Below, piece after piece: positions 38,038-48,622 of a stretch of 64,000 nt of DNA (position 1 is the first letter of the stretch; each line of letters opens with the position of its first letter). The DNA is from Achromobacter dolens (GTDB taxonomy: Bacteria > Pseudomonadota > Gammaproteobacteria > Burkholderiales > Burkholderiaceae_B). The DNA lies in assembly GCF_902859745.1 (NCBI RefSeq), contig NZ_CADIJW010000004.1, positions 62,001 through 126,000 of the forward strand, given 5' to 3'. A program made the translations under genes and the position numbers. The notes below the pieces were generated by a model, which made no database searches, was not told the origin of the DNA, and saw only the letters and a program-made list of their open reading frames with translations.

Positions 38038-41000
38038 TCAGCGTTGTGTCCACGGCGTGGCCGGACTGCCCATCCAGGCCTGCCCCGCCGGGATGCTTTC
38101 GCCCTTGAGCACCAGGGTCAGCGGGCCCAGGCGGGCCCCGTCCTCGACCCGGGTGTCATACAGGATGGTGCTGCGCGGGCCGACATTGACGCCGTTACCG
38201 ATACGGACCTGCCCGATCTTCATGACGCGGTCCTCGAACAGGTGCGTCTGCGGCCCCGACCAGGCATGCAGCACGGCATCGTCCCCAATTGATACACAGT
38301 CGTATTCGGTGATGTCGGTGGTGTCCATGAACACCCGCCTGCCGATCCGCGCGCCCATGCAGCGCAGGGCCAGCGGCAGCCAGGGCGTGGCACGCAGGAA
38401 ATTGAAGAAGTTCGGCACCGCGATCGACTCATACAGGCTGGTCACGGCCTCGCTCTTCCACACGAACGGCGTCCACATTGGTTCGGCGTGCGGTCGGTAG
38501 CGGCCGATCAGCAGCCATTTGAGCGCCACCAGAAACAGGAAGGTGCCGACGCCATACAGCACGCCGGCCAGCATCAGTTCGTCGAACGCCGCCACGAAAC
38601 CGTCGCGCGCCGCGATCGGGATGACCTTCATGACCGTCAGGTAGCCCACCGCGATCACCACGGCCAGCGGCAGAATCATGCGCATCAGCTCGACCGCGCC
38701 GCGCGCCACCTTGCGGCCCAGGCTGGGGCGGAAGGTCAGGTGCTCGGGAAAGCCGGCCGCCTGCTCCCGCGCCGGCAGCGCCAGCGGCGGATTGCCGAGC
38801 CAGGTCTGGCCGCTGGCCATGCGGGCATTGGCCGGCGCCCGGCTCTGCACGCCGATCAACACGTCGTCGGGCAGCACCGAGCCGTCCGGCACGTAGGCGC
38901 CGTTGCCCACGAAACTGCGATTGCCGATGACGGTGGGTCGCATGGTCATCCAGCCCCGGTCGACCTCCTCGTCGCCCAGCATCACGCCATCGGCGATGAA
39001 GCTGTCGCGGCCCAGCGTCAGCATGTCCGGCACGATGCCCATCGCGGTCGAGATTTCGGTGCCGCGCCCCACCTTCGCGCCCAGCAGCCGATACCAGGTG
39101 CCGGCATAGATCGAGGCGTACAGGCCGTGCAGCACGCTCAGGCTGGACTCCTGGATCTGGTTGGTGAGCCAGCGCCGCAGATAGATCTGGCCATAGACCG
39201 GCCAGCGCCCGCCGCTCAAGCGCGGCAGCAACGCCCAGCGCAGCATGGCCGAGACCAGCACGGTCAGCAGCAGCAGCAAGGCGCTGGCCGGCAAGGCCAG
39301 CAGCAGATAGGCCAGGAACGCATTCGGCCACCAGACGCGCGAGCCCATCAGGTCGAGCCAGCGCGCGTCGATCCAGTCGATCAGCACGAAGCTGGGAAAC
39401 ACGGGCATGAAGAACAGCGCGGCGATCAGCGTGCCGCCGGCGGCGTAGGCCAGCATGTCGAGCCGCGCCCAGCGCCCCTCGCGCACCGGCCGCGGCGGCA
39501 GCTCGGGGGCGCGCGCCAGCGGGTCGTGCCGCGCCGGCGCGCCGCTCCAGATCTGGCCGGCGGGGATGCGCGCGCCGGCCGCCAGGGACGACAGCCCTTC
39601 GAGCCGGCCGTCGGCCTCGATCGTGACGCCGCCCTGCACCACCGCATACGAGCCCACGTAGGCGTTCTCGCCCAGCGTGATCGGCGCCACCTCCCAGTGC
39701 GCGCCGTGGACCTCGAAATTCTCCAGGTTCACGGCCGCGCCGACGCTGACGCCGTCGGCCACCGTCAGCAAGTCGGGCGCCCGCACCGAAATGCGGCTGA
39801 TGGCGGTATCACGGCCGATGCGCGCGCCCAGCGCCCGCAGGTACCAGGCCTGCAGCGGCGAGCCCGCCAACAGGTGCGCCGGCGGAATGTCGAGGATGCG
39901 GTCGACCAGCCACCAGCGGTAGAAGGTCCAGCCATAGAGCGCATAGCGGCCCGCCTTGAGCCGGCCCAGGATGCCCCACTTGCAGACCACCGCGACGCCG
40001 AAGCTGAGCAGGTTGCAGGCCAGGTAGCTGGCGATCGACAACGCCACCGCGCGCCAGACCGAGTCGCCCTCGTCGCCGGTGAAGTAGTGATACGTGAAGA
40101 ACGGCGTCAGCCAGATCAGCATGCGCACGCCGATCAGGAGCGGCAGCACCGCCAACTGCGCCAGGCCGCAGGCCCAACGCCGCCATTCCGGCGCGCGCTC
40201 GATCGGCGTCGGCTGGAGCGGCGCCGCCGCGGCCGCCGATTCGGCCGCCAGCGTGTCGAGCCGCGCCGCCAGCGCGCCCAGCACGGAATGCTGGTAGAGC
40301 TCGTGCATGGTCAGAGCGGAAAACTGCGGATGCTTGCGCAGCGACGACACCAGCCGCGCGGCCAGCAGCGAATGGCCGCCCAGGTCGCGGAAGAAATCGC
40401 TGGCCAGCCGCAGCGGCTGGCCGGGAAACAACGGCCGCAGGGCTTCGAACAAGGCGTGCTCGGCGGGCGAGACCGGCGTGTCGTCTTCGCCGCTGGGCTC
40501 GGAGGCGGTGGCCAGCTCGCGTGCCTTCAGCGCCTTGCGGTCGATCTTGCCCGAGGTCAGGCGCGGCACCTCGGCCACCAACTCGAAGCGGGCCGGAATC
40601 ATGTAAGCGGGCAGCTCCGCGGCCAGCGCGGCGCGCAGCGCGTGCGGATCGAGCCGCGCGTCACCCTCGGGGGTCAGGAACGCCACCAGTTGGTCGATGC
40701 CCGCCAGGTCGCGCAGCACCACGGCGGCCGCGCCAATGCCGGCCTGCCGGTACAGCGCGGCCTCGATCTCGCCCAGTTCGACACGAAAGCCGCGCACCTT
40801 GACCTGGTCGTCGCTGCGGCCCAGGCACTGGATCTGGCCGTTTTCGTCGATGCGCGCCAGGTCGCCGCTGCGGTACATGCGGGTGTCGTGGTCGCCGCTC
40901 GGACGCGGATTGGCCAGGAACTTCTCGGCCGTCAGTTCGGGCCGCCCCAGATAGCCGCCGGCCACGCCAGGGCCGGTGATACAGAGCTCGCCGGTCTGGC

Positions 41001-42009
41001 CCTGCGGCAGCACGGCGCCGTCCTCGCCGCGGATCAGCATGCCGTAGTTGGGCAGCGGGGTGCCAATGGTCACGGGCTGGCCCGGCAGCAGCTCGGCCAG
41101 GCTGGCCGATACGGTGGTCTCGGTCGGGCCATAGGTATTGAACAGCCGGCGACCCGGCGTGGCCCAGCGCTGCACCAGGAATTCCGGGCACATCTCGCCA
41201 CCCAGGTTGACGATGCGCAGGCCAGGCACGTCGCGGGCGAACAGCGCCAGCAGCGTCGGCACCGCATGCAGCACAGTCACGCCCTCGCGCACCAGCGCAT
41301 CGGGCAATGCCTCGGGATCCGTGGTCAGCATCTTGGGCGCCACCCAGAGCGTGGCGCCGACCAGGTAGCTGATCCAGATTTCCTCGAACGACATGTCGAA
41401 GGCCACCGAAAACCCTTGGTACACCTTGTCGCCGTGGCGCACGCCCAGCACTTCGTTTTCGCTGCGCAGGAAATGGCAGATGCTGGCCTGGCTGATGGGC
41501 ACGCCCTTGGGCTTGCCAGTCGACCCCGAGGTGTAGATCACGTAGGCCGGGTGCTCCGGCAGCAGGCCGTCGCGCCGGCGCAGCGGCGCATCGACCGCCA
41601 CCGACAGCTCCCAGGTGGTCCAGGTGATCATGCCGTCCAGGCGCACGTCGCCGCCCGCAACCAGGCCGCGCGCGCCCGCATCCTGCAGGCAAACCAGCAT
41701 GCGGTCGGGCGGCGTGTCGGATTCGAACGGCAGCCAGGCCGCGCCCGCCTTGGCGATGGCGGCCTGCATCACGAGCAGGTCGTCGCCGCGCGGCAGGCAC
41801 AGGCCGACGATGTCGCCCGGCCGCACGCCGGCCTCGATCAGGTGGTGCGCGGCCAGGTCGGCGCGCCGCCCGAGCGCTTCGTAGGTGAGAGTCTGATCCA
41901 GCCAATGAATGGCCGCGGCGGCGGGATACCGCAGGATCGTGGCTTCCAGAATATCGGGCAGCGTCTCCGCGGCAAGCAGATCCGGCCGATAGGGGCCTTG
42001 GAGAATCAT
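38038..42009 (-). CDS. Pls/PosA-type single-module non-ribosomal peptide synthetase
   Basis: A 1323-residue membrane-bound synthetase whose relatives (epsilon-poly-L-lysine synthetase Pls) make amino-acid homopolymers. Residues 20-495 are an adenylation domain: A3 [11 protein letters not shown] (159), A5 NTYGPTETT (291), A7/A8 YRSGDLARI (379) and A10 [11 protein letters not shown] (485). Residues 515-580 are a carrier domain with Ser547 in LGGHSLLA. Then follow six membrane segments in pairs (near 612 and 655; 852 and 895; 1108 and 1145). Three left-handed beta-helix-like domains lie at 715-830, 975-1075 and 1215-1320. There is no condensation or thioesterase domain. By-eye alignment with GrsA gives pocket residues D205, M206, E209, H248, N268, G270, T292, V300, S301 and K488. 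The start lacks a good ribosome-binding site. No tailoring genes adjoin it. Confidence 0.9.
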   Translation of the reverse strand: MILQGPYRPDLLAAETLPDILEATILRYPAAAAIHWLDQTLTYEALGRRADLAAHHLIEAGVRPGDIVGLCLPRGDDLLVMQAAIAKAGAAWLPFESDTPPDRMLVCLQDAGARGLVAGGDVRLDGMITWTTWELSVAVDAPLRRRDGLLPEHPAYVIYTSGSTGKPKGVPISQASICHFLRSENEVLGVRHGDKVYQGFSVAFDMSFEEIWISYLVGATLWVAPKMLTTDPEALPDALVREGVTVLHAVPTLLALFARDVPGLRIVNLGGEMCPEFLVQRWATPGRRLFNTYGPTETTVSASLAELLPGQPVTIGTPLPNYGMLIRGEDGAVLPQGQTGELCITGPGVAGGYLGRPELTAEKFLANPRPSGDHDTRMYRSGDLARIDENGQIQCLGRSDDQVKVRGFRVELGEIEAALYRQAGIGAAAVVLRDLAGIDQLVAFLTPEGDARLDPHALRAALAAELPAYMIPARFELVAEVPRLTSGKIDRKALKARELATASEPSGEDDTPVSPAEHALFEALRPLFPGQPLRLASDFFRDLGGHSLLAARLVSSLRKHPQFSALTMHELYQHSVLGALAARLDTLAAESAAAAAPLQPTPIERAPEWRRWACGLAQLAVLPLLIGVRMLIWLTPFFTYHYFTGDEGDSVWRAVALSIASYLACNLLSFGVAVVCKWGILGRLKAGRYALYGWTFYRWWLVDRILDIPPAHLLAGSPLQAWYLRALGARIGRDTAISRISVRAPDLLTVADGVSVGAAVNLENFEVHGAHWEVAPITLGENAYVGSYAVVQGGVTIEADGRLEGLSSLAAGARIPAGQIWSGAPARHDPLARAPELPPRPVREGRWARLDMLAYAAGGTLIAALFFMPVFPSFVLIDWIDARWLDLMGSRVWWPNAFLAYLLLALPASALLLLLTVLVSAMLRWALLPRLSGGRWPVYGQIYLRRWLTNQIQESSLSVLHGLYASIYAGTWYRLLGAKVGRGTEISTAMGIVPDMLTLGRDSFIADGVMLGDEEVDRGWMTMRPTVIGNRSFVGNGAYVPDGSVLPDDVLIGVQSRAPANARMASGQTWLGNPPLALPAREQAAGFPEHLTFRPSLGRKVARGAVELMRMILPLAVVIAVGYLTVMKVIPIAARDGFVAAFDELMLAGVLYGVGTFLFLVALKWLLIGRYRPHAEPMWTPFVWKSEAVTSLYESIAVPNFFNFLRATPWLPLALRCMGARIGRRVFMDTTDITEYDCVSIGDDAVLHAWSGPQTHLFEDRVMKIGQVRIGNGVNVGPRSTILYDTRVEDGARLGPLTLVLKGESIPAGQAWMGSPATPWTQR

Positions 42010-42084
42010 AGGTACGGCGACAATCCAGCAGAAGGGATGTTTTGCCTATTGACCCACAAGGCGCCAATTCGTTCAAGCGCCAAT

Positions 42085-42129
42085 GAAAAAAACCCCTGTG
42101 GTGTGCATCCCGCGCACAACACAGGGGTT
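42085..42129 (-). terminator. Terminator after metE
   Basis: AACCCCTGTGGTGTGC pairs with GCGCACAACACAGGGGTT over about 16 bp with one mismatch, followed leftward by a U7 tract. It separates metE from the synthetase gene. Confidence 0.92.
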
Positions 42130-42170
42130 CCGGGCTGCCGGACCCGGGAGACTGGCCCGAGCGTGGCGGC

Positions 42171-44468
42171 TCAGGCGGCGTCGCGCAGCGCGCGAGCGGC
42201 TTGCACCATGCCGCTCAGCGCGGCTTCGGTTTCAGGCCAGGCGCGCGTCTTCAGGCCGCAGTCCGGATTGACCCACAGCCGCTCCTTCGGCAGGCGGGCG
42301 GCGGCCTTCTGCATCAGGCCGACCATCCAGTCCACTTCGGGCACGTTGGGCGAATGGATGTCGTAAACGCCCGGGCCGATATCGTTGGGGTAGCGGAAGT
42401 CCTCGAACGCCTTGAGCAATTCCATGTTGGAGCGCGACGTCTCGATCGTGATCACGTCCGCGTCCATGGCGGCGATCGATTCGATGATGTCGTTGAACTC
42501 CGAATAGCACATGTGCGTGTGGATCTGCGTCTCGTCGCGCACGCCGGCGGTCGACAGACGGAAGCAGTCCACCGCCCAGTCCAGGTATGCCTGCCAATCG
42601 GCGCGGCGCAACGGCAGGCCTTCGCGGATCGCCGGCTCGTCGATCTGGATGACGCTGATGCCGGCGGCCTCCAGGTCCACCACCTCATCGCGCAGCGCCA
42701 GCGCCAGTTGGCGGCAGGTCTGTTCGCGCGGCTGGTCGTCGCGCACGAACGACCACTGCAGAATGGTGACCGGACCGGTCAGCATGCCCTTGACCGGCTT
42801 GTCGGTCAGCGACTGGGCGTACGAGGACCAGCCGACGGTCATGGGCGCGGGCCGGGCCACGTCGCCGAAGATGATCGGCGGCTTGACGCAGCGCGAGCCG
42901 TAGCTCTGCACCCAGCCATTCTTGGTGAAGGCGAAGCCGGCCAGCAGCTCGCCGAAGTATTCCACCATGTCGTTGCGCTCGGGTTCGCCGTGCACCAGCA
43001 CGTCCAGGCCGACCTTCTCCTGGAAGCGGATCACTTCCTCGATTTCCTTGCGGATGGCGGTCTCGTAGGCCGCGTCCGTCAGCGCGCCCGACTTCCAGTC
43101 GCGGCGCAGCGCACGGATCTCGGCGGTCTGCGGGAACGAACCGATGGTGGTGGTCGGATAGGCCGGCAGGCCCAGTTCCTCCTGCTGACGGGCGATGCGG
43201 CCGGCGAATGGCGCGCGGTCACGCGACACGCTGGCCGACTCGGCCATGCGCTGCGCCACCGAGGGATTGTGGATGCGGCTCGACGAGCGACGCGCGGCCA
43301 GGGCGGCGCGCTGCCTGGCCAGGCCTTCCTGCACGCCGGCATCAGCCGCGCCGTCCAGCGCGCGACCCAGCAGGCTCAGTTCTTCCAGCTTCTGCGCCGC
43401 GAACGACAGCCAGCTCTTGAGTTCGGCGTCCAGCTCGGTTTCGTTGGCCAGATCCACCGGCACGTGCAGCAGCGAGCACGACGGCGCCAGCCACAGGCGC
43501 TCGCCCAGTTGCTGCCTGACCGGCGTCAGCGTGGCGAGGGCGGCGTCCAGGTCGGTGCGCCAGATGTTGCGGCCGTTGATGACGCCGGCGGACAGCACTT
43601 TGTCCGAGCCCAGGCCGGCCAGCACGTCGGCCAGTTGTTCGGGAGCGCGCACCAGATCCACGTGCACGCCGGCCACCGGCAGCGCCAGCGCCGTGCTCAG
43701 ATTGTCCTTGAGGCCGTCGAAGTAAGTGGCGATCAGCAGCTTGACCGGGCTGGTCGACAGCGTGGCGTACACCTGCTTGAAGGCGTCGCGCCAGGCCTGC
43801 GGCAGGTCCAGCACCAGGATCGGCTCGTCGATCTGCACCCACTCCACGCCCAGCTTGGCCACGCGCGCCAGCACCTCTTCGTACACGGGCACCAGGTGAG
43901 CCAGCAGTTGCAGCTTGGCCGTATCGGCCGCGCCCTCGCCGAAAGCGTCGCCCTTGCCGAGGAACAGCCAGGTCAGCGGCCCCGGGATCACCGGCTTGAC
44001 GGCGTGGCCCAATGCCTGCGCTTCCCCGATCTGCTCGAACAGCGATTCACGGGCGATGCGAAAGCTCTGGCCCGGCACCAGCTCCGGCACGATGTAGTGG
44101 TAGTTGGTGTCGAACCACTTGGTCATTTCGCAGGCGGCGGCGGGCTTGCCCGACGGGGCGCGGCCGCGTCCCATGCGGAACAGCGTATCCAGCGAGACCG
44201 GCTCGCTGTCTTTCTGGCCGAAGCGCGCGGGCACTGCGCCCAGCAGCGTGGTCCATTCCAGGATCTGGTCGTACCAGGCGAAATCGCCGACGGGCACGAA
44301 CTTGACGCCAGCGTCGGCCTGTACCTTCCAGTGCCGGGCGCGCAGCTCGCGGCCCGTCTGCTCCAGCGCTTCGCCGGTCTGCTTGCCCGCCCAGTAGGCT
44401 TCGACAGCGCGCTTCAGTTCCCGCTGGGCACCAATGCGGGGGAACCCCAAATTATGAATCGTAGTCAT
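42171..44468 (-). CDS. metE: Cobalamin-independent methionine synthase
   Basis: Transfers a methyl group from methyl-tetrahydropteroyl-triglutamate to homocysteine. The product is 765 residues, standard length. The N-terminus [19 protein letters not shown] is typical, and the zinc site is formed by HMCYSEFND near residue 655 and by NPDCGLKTR near 740. The start at 44468 is set by that conserved beginning. It is divergent from metR, which should activate it; candidate MetR boxes lie between. Confidence 0.97.
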   Translation of the reverse strand: MTTIHNLGFPRIGAQRELKRAVEAYWAGKQTGEALEQTGRELRARHWKVQADAGVKFVPVGDFAWYDQILEWTTLLGAVPARFGQKDSEPVSLDTLFRMGRGRAPSGKPAAACEMTKWFDTNYHYIVPELVPGQSFRIARESLFEQIGEAQALGHAVKPVIPGPLTWLFLGKGDAFGEGAADTAKLQLLAHLVPVYEEVLARVAKLGVEWVQIDEPILVLDLPQAWRDAFKQVYATLSTSPVKLLIATYFDGLKDNLSTALALPVAGVHVDLVRAPEQLADVLAGLGSDKVLSAGVINGRNIWRTDLDAALATLTPVRQQLGERLWLAPSCSLLHVPVDLANETELDAELKSWLSFAAQKLEELSLLGRALDGAADAGVQEGLARQRAALAARRSSSRIHNPSVAQRMAESASVSRDRAPFAGRIARQQEELGLPAYPTTTIGSFPQTAEIRALRRDWKSGALTDAAYETAIRKEIEEVIRFQEKVGLDVLVHGEPERNDMVEYFGELLAGFAFTKNGWVQSYGSRCVKPPIIFGDVARPAPMTVGWSSYAQSLTDKPVKGMLTGPVTILQWSFVRDDQPREQTCRQLALALRDEVVDLEAAGISVIQIDEPAIREGLPLRRADWQAYLDWAVDCFRLSTAGVRDETQIHTHMCYSEFNDIIESIAAMDADVITIETSRSNMELLKAFEDFRYPNDIGPGVYDIHSPNVPEVDWMVGLMQKAAARLPKERLWVNPDCGLKTRAWPETEAALSGMVQAARALRDAA

Positions 44469-44529
44469 GGCAATCCCGTCGTCAGACAAAATTTGTTCAA
44501 GTGCCAGCCATTCTGACGCCAAAGCAAAA

Positions 44530-44573
44530 TGAATCAAAATCAATGTCTACATTTATAAGATGAAAAAACCTCA
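44530..44573. promoter_or_regulatory. Two candidate MetR boxes between metE and metR
   Basis: TGAATCAAAATCA (44530-44542) and TGAAAAAACCTCA (44561-44573) each match the known TGAANNNNNTTCA consensus with one mismatch. They lie 31 bases apart, start to start, about three helical turns. A perfect TATAAT for metR follows at 44574-44579. Confidence 0.55.
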
Positions 44574-44662
44574 TATAATGTGAGCACACTCCCTCCGGGG
44601 CTGGCAGTCCCGGCCGCGGATCGCCACGCCCTTCACACCCTCATCCTCGCCGTTGCCGCCCC

Positions 44663-45580
44663 ATGCTGGAAATCCGCCATCTCGAAACGCTGACCGCCAT
44701 CCGTGAAGGCGGCAGCCTGCAGGAAGCCGCCGACCGCCTGCACCTGACCCAGTCAGCCCTGTCACACCAACTGCGCGATCTGGAGACCCGCCTGGGCACG
44801 CCGCTGCTGAACCGCCGCACCCGCCCCGCCCGCCTGACCACCGCGGGCCTGCGCGTGCTGGCGCTGGCCGACGAAGTGCTGCCGCGCATCCGCGCCACCG
44901 AGCGCGAATTGCAGCGGCTGGCAGCCGGCCGCACCGGCCGCCTGCACCTGGCCATCGACTGCCATTCCTGCTTTCAGTGGTTGATGCCGGCGCTGGACGC
45001 GTTCCGCGCGCAATGGCCGGACGTGGCGCTGGATCTGTCGGCGGCGTTCTCGTTCGCCCCCCTGCCCGCGCTGGTGCGCGGCGATCTGGACCTGGTCATC
45101 ACGTCCGATCCCCAGCAACTGGACGCCGTCGAATACCTGCCGCTGTTCAAATACGAGCTCGTGCTGGCCGTGTCCGAATCGAATCCGCTGGCCGGCAGCA
45201 AGTTCGTCATGCCGGACCAGTTGGCCGACCAGACGCTCATCACCTATCCGGTGGACAGGCAGCGCCTGGACATTTTCACGGCATTCCTGGATCCCGCTGA
45301 TGTCGAACCCGCCGCGATCCGCAAGGCCGAACTCACGCCCATCATCGCGCAACTGGTGGCCAGCAATCGCGGCGTCGCGGCCCTGCCCAACTGGGCCCTG
45401 ACCGAATACATGAACCAGGGTTGGCTGCGCCTGTGCCGCCTCGGCCCGCAGGGTGTGTGGCGAACGCTGTACGCGACGGTGCGCAGCGAAGATACCGACG
45501 CTTCGTACATCGACGAATTCCTGACGCTGACGCGCGACGTTTGTTTCAAAACGCTCAGCGGCATCAAGTCGGCAAAATAA
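44663..45580 (+). CDS. metR: LysR-family regulator MetR
   Basis: Activator of methionine biosynthesis genes that responds to homocysteine. The product is 305 residues. The helix-turn-helix is at residues 18-37 (SLQEAADRLHLTQSALSHQL), and the effector domain starts near residue 92 (GRLHLAIDCHSCFQWLMPAL), a stretch typical of MetR. It is divergent from metE, the standard arrangement, with candidate MetR boxes and a TATAAT at 44574-44579 upstream. Confidence 0.94.
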   Translation: MLEIRHLETLTAIREGGSLQEAADRLHLTQSALSHQLRDLETRLGTPLLNRRTRPARLTTAGLRVLALADEVLPRIRATERELQRLAAGRTGRLHLAIDCHSCFQWLMPALDAFRAQWPDVALDLSAAFSFAPLPALVRGDLDLVITSDPQQLDAVEYLPLFKYELVLAVSESNPLAGSKFVMPDQLADQTLITYPVDRQRLDIFTAFLDPADVEPAAIRKAELTPIIAQLVASNRGVAALPNWALTEYMNQGWLRLCRLGPQGVWRTLYATVRSEDTDASYIDEFLTLTRDVCFKTLSGIKSAK

Positions 45581-45589
45581 GCGCGGCAG

Positions 45590-45633
45590 AAAAACAGGCG
45601 CGGCGGCCGGCGCATGCCGGCGCGCGCCGCGCC
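45590..45633 (-). terminator. Terminator after recX
   Basis: A long GC-rich inverted repeat (GGCGCGGCGGCCGGC ... GCCGGCGCGCGCCGCGCC, 45597-45633) with an A5 tract on its left side, a U-tract leftward. It sits between convergent recX and metR. Confidence 0.75.
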
Positions 45634-45648
45634 AAGCACGCGGCCGAC

Positions 45649-46386
45649 TCAGTCGTCGTCGCCCGCCCCCAGGATGCGACGGATGACGTCATGCGCAAAG
45701 CCACGACTGGCCAGGAAGCGGGCCTGCTTGGCATAGGAGGCGCGGTCCTCGGGCCTGGCGCCGAAGCGTTTCTGCCAGACCTCGAGCGCGCGCTCGTATT
45801 CGGTGGCGCGCAATTGCTCGCGCAGCTCGGACACCTGGGCATCATCCACGCCGTGCTGGCGCAATTCCTGCACGATGCGGGCCGCCCCCTGGCGCGAGGC
45901 GCGGCGATGCACCAGGCTTTGCGCAAACCGCTCGGTCGACAGCCAGCCTTCCTTTTCCAGCGCGTCCAGCACGCGCTCGACCTCATCGGGGTCTTCGGCA
46001 TGGGGCGCGAGTTTGCGCGCCAGCTCATTGCGGGCATGCTCGCGCCGCGACAGATAACCCACCGCGCGCATTTTCAGCGAGGGTCCCTTGGGGGGCGTGC
46101 GGGGCTTGTCTTCGGATGTCCGCGCCCCTTCGTCCGTGCCATCGCCGTCACCGTCCTTGCCACGCCGGCCGCGTCCACTGGCCGCGCGCCGTTCGGAGCT
46201 GCGCTGCCACTGCGACGCCGGGGCGCTCGCGCCCTCTGGATCCTGGCCCGACGCCGCGGTGGATTCGGCCGCCCGCCGCAGGTCGGACGTGCGGCGCAGC
46301 CCCTCGGGCTTGGCCACGGTCTCGAATTCATCGTCCAGCCTGGCGCGCAGGCGATCAGCGGACGTGACGGGCGGTTTCCAGCTCAT
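45649..46386 (-). CDS. recX: Regulatory protein RecX with long N-terminal extension
   Basis: Modulates RecA filaments. The 245-residue product is longer than usual (about 150-170). The RecX fold begins near residue 105 (LKMRAVGYLSRREHARNELARKL) and includes LEKEGWLSTERFAQSLVHRR and SYAKQARFLASRGFAHDVI. The first 100 residues are low-complexity and charged (for example GRGRRGKDGDGDGTDEGA) and probably disordered. It lies 101 bases after recA, separated by a long hairpin likely to limit read-through. Confidence 0.9.
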   Translation of the reverse strand: MSWKPPVTSADRLRARLDDEFETVAKPEGLRRTSDLRRAAESTAASGQDPEGASAPASQWQRSSERRAASGRGRRGKDGDGDGTDEGARTSEDKPRTPPKGPSLKMRAVGYLSRREHARNELARKLAPHAEDPDEVERVLDALEKEGWLSTERFAQSLVHRRASRQGAARIVQELRQHGVDDAQVSELREQLRATEYERALEVWQKRFGARPEDRASYAKQARFLASRGFAHDVIRRILGAGDDD

Positions 46387-46401
46387 GCGCTTCCTCTATG
46401 T

Positions 46402-46441
46402 GCCAGCGGCAGGCCTCCCGGGACGGGAGCCTGCCGCTGGC
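46402..46441 (-). terminator. recA-recX intergenic hairpin
   Basis: GCCAGCGGCAGG(C)CTCCC pairs with GGGAGCCTGCCGCTGGC: 17 bp with one bulge and a five-base loop. No U-tract follows, so it may be a partial terminator setting the recX:recA ratio, as known in other bacteria. Confidence 0.65.
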
Positions 46442-46487
46442 GGCCGGACTGGCGAGCCCGGCGCTATCCGATGACGCGACGACGCGA

Positions 46488-47552
<1,065 letters not shown>

Positions 47553-47932
47553 GTAGTGTCCTGTCAGGTCTGGGTCTGTAACGTATCGGGGCGCGGCACG
47601 GGGTGTCGGTCAGCGCGCGGGTTGTCGCAAGGGGTGATCGGGCCGTTGCCTGACAGTTGTTGCCAGAAAACTGGCAGTGCAAACTGTGGCGCTCAAGCGT
47701 GATCGGTAAAGCGATAGCGCAGATTATGGCATCGGATTGTACTGTACAAAAAACCAGTGTGCCACAGTTTTCCACGTATTCCCTGAGTGGGCAAGCCCGG
47801 TGCCGTATGACAGAATCGAGGAAAAAACTGGCGCTATGTCCCCATTGCGCTCCCGGCACGCCGCCCCGGCATCCCACCGAAGGCGGCACGCGTGCGCCGC
47901 TCACCCGGCGCCCTTCTTCTTTTCGACTGCCC
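47553..47932. other. 380-base divergent region between recA and the response regulator
   Basis: Holds the recA promoter with its LexA box (47723-47757) in the middle and a 5' leader of about 160 bases for recA. The right half, ahead of the response-regulator gene, is GC-rich, with no clear promoter. Confidence 0.6.
47723..47757 (-). promoter_or_regulatory. recA promoter with LexA box
   Basis: CTGTACAAAAAACCAG (47742-47757) matches the LexA consensus CTGT-N8-ACAG except for one base. Read leftward, CATAAT (47728-47723) is a good -10. TTGTAC (47749-47744) is a possible -35 with a 15-base spacer, inside the box, so LexA would block it. Confidence 0.7.
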
Positions 47933-48622
47933 ATGCGCATCCTGATCGCGGAAGACGACAGCATCCTGGCCGACGGCCTGTCACGCTCGTTGCGCCACAA
48001 CGGTTACGCGGTCGACGCCGTCCGCGACGGCCTGGCGGCCGATTCGGCGCTGGCGGCCCAGGCCTTCGACCTGCTGATCCTCGACCTGGGCCTGCCGCAA
48101 CTGGCCGGCCTGGAGGTCCTGCGCCGGCTGCGCGCCCGCAATTCCGCCCTGCCCGTGCTGATCCTGACCGCCGCTGACAGTATCGAGCAACGCGTCAAGG
48201 GGCTGGACCTGGGCGCCGACGACTACATGGCCAAGCCCTTCGCCCTGTCCGAGCTGGAAGCCCGCGTGCGCGCCCTGACCCGCCGCGGCGCGGGCGGCGG
48301 CGCCACGCTGCTCAAGCATGGCCGGCTGGTGTTCGACCAGACCGGGCGCGTGGCCATGGTCGACGACCAGACGCTGGACCTGTCCGCGCGCGAGGTCAGC
48401 CTGCTGGAAATCCTGCTGACCCGCAGCGGGCGCATGGTCAGCAAGACCCAACTGGTGGACCACCTGTGCGAATGGGGCGAGGAAGTCAGCACCAATGCCA
48501 TCGAGGTCTACGTGCACCGCCTGCGCAAGAAACTCGAGCCCAGCGGCGTGAAGATCGTGACGGTGCGCGGCCTGGGCTATTGCCTCGAACGGGACCAGGG
48601 TGCGGCCTACCTCGCAAGCTGA
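47933..48622 (+). CDS. OmpR-type response regulator (TctD/QseB-like)
   Basis: A 229-residue response regulator. The receiver domain spans residues 1-115, with the acidic pocket EDD at 7-9, phospho-acceptor D51 (LLILDLGLPQ) and Lys in MAKPF near 101. The C-terminal winged helix (from about residue 135) contains LSAREVSLLEILLTRSGRMVS and ends VRGLGYCLE. It overlaps the sensor kinase gene by 23 bases. The pair resembles TctDE, which controls tricarboxylate transport in enterics. The transporter gene downstream fits that idea, though the signal is unknown. Confidence 0.92.
   Translation: MRILIAEDDSILADGLSRSLRHNGYAVDAVRDGLAADSALAAQAFDLLILDLGLPQLAGLEVLRRLRARNSALPVLILTAADSIEQRVKGLDLGADDYMAKPFALSELEARVRALTRRGAGGGATLLKHGRLVFDQTGRVAMVDDQTLDLSAREVSLLEILLTRSGRMVSKTQLVDHLCEWGEEVSTNAIEVYVHRLRKKLEPSGVKIVTVRGLGYCLERDQGAAYLAS

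Noticed and set aside
38488-42366. A 1292-codon rightward open frame antisense to the Pls-like synthetase
   Set aside because: Composition is His/Gln/Arg/Ala-rich with no recognisable domains, whereas the leftward frame has all adenylation and carrier motifs. It is a shadow.
44469-44662. SAM or cobalamin riboswitch upstream of metE
   Set aside because: The region is too short and lacks the conserved cores. MetR sites explain the expected control.
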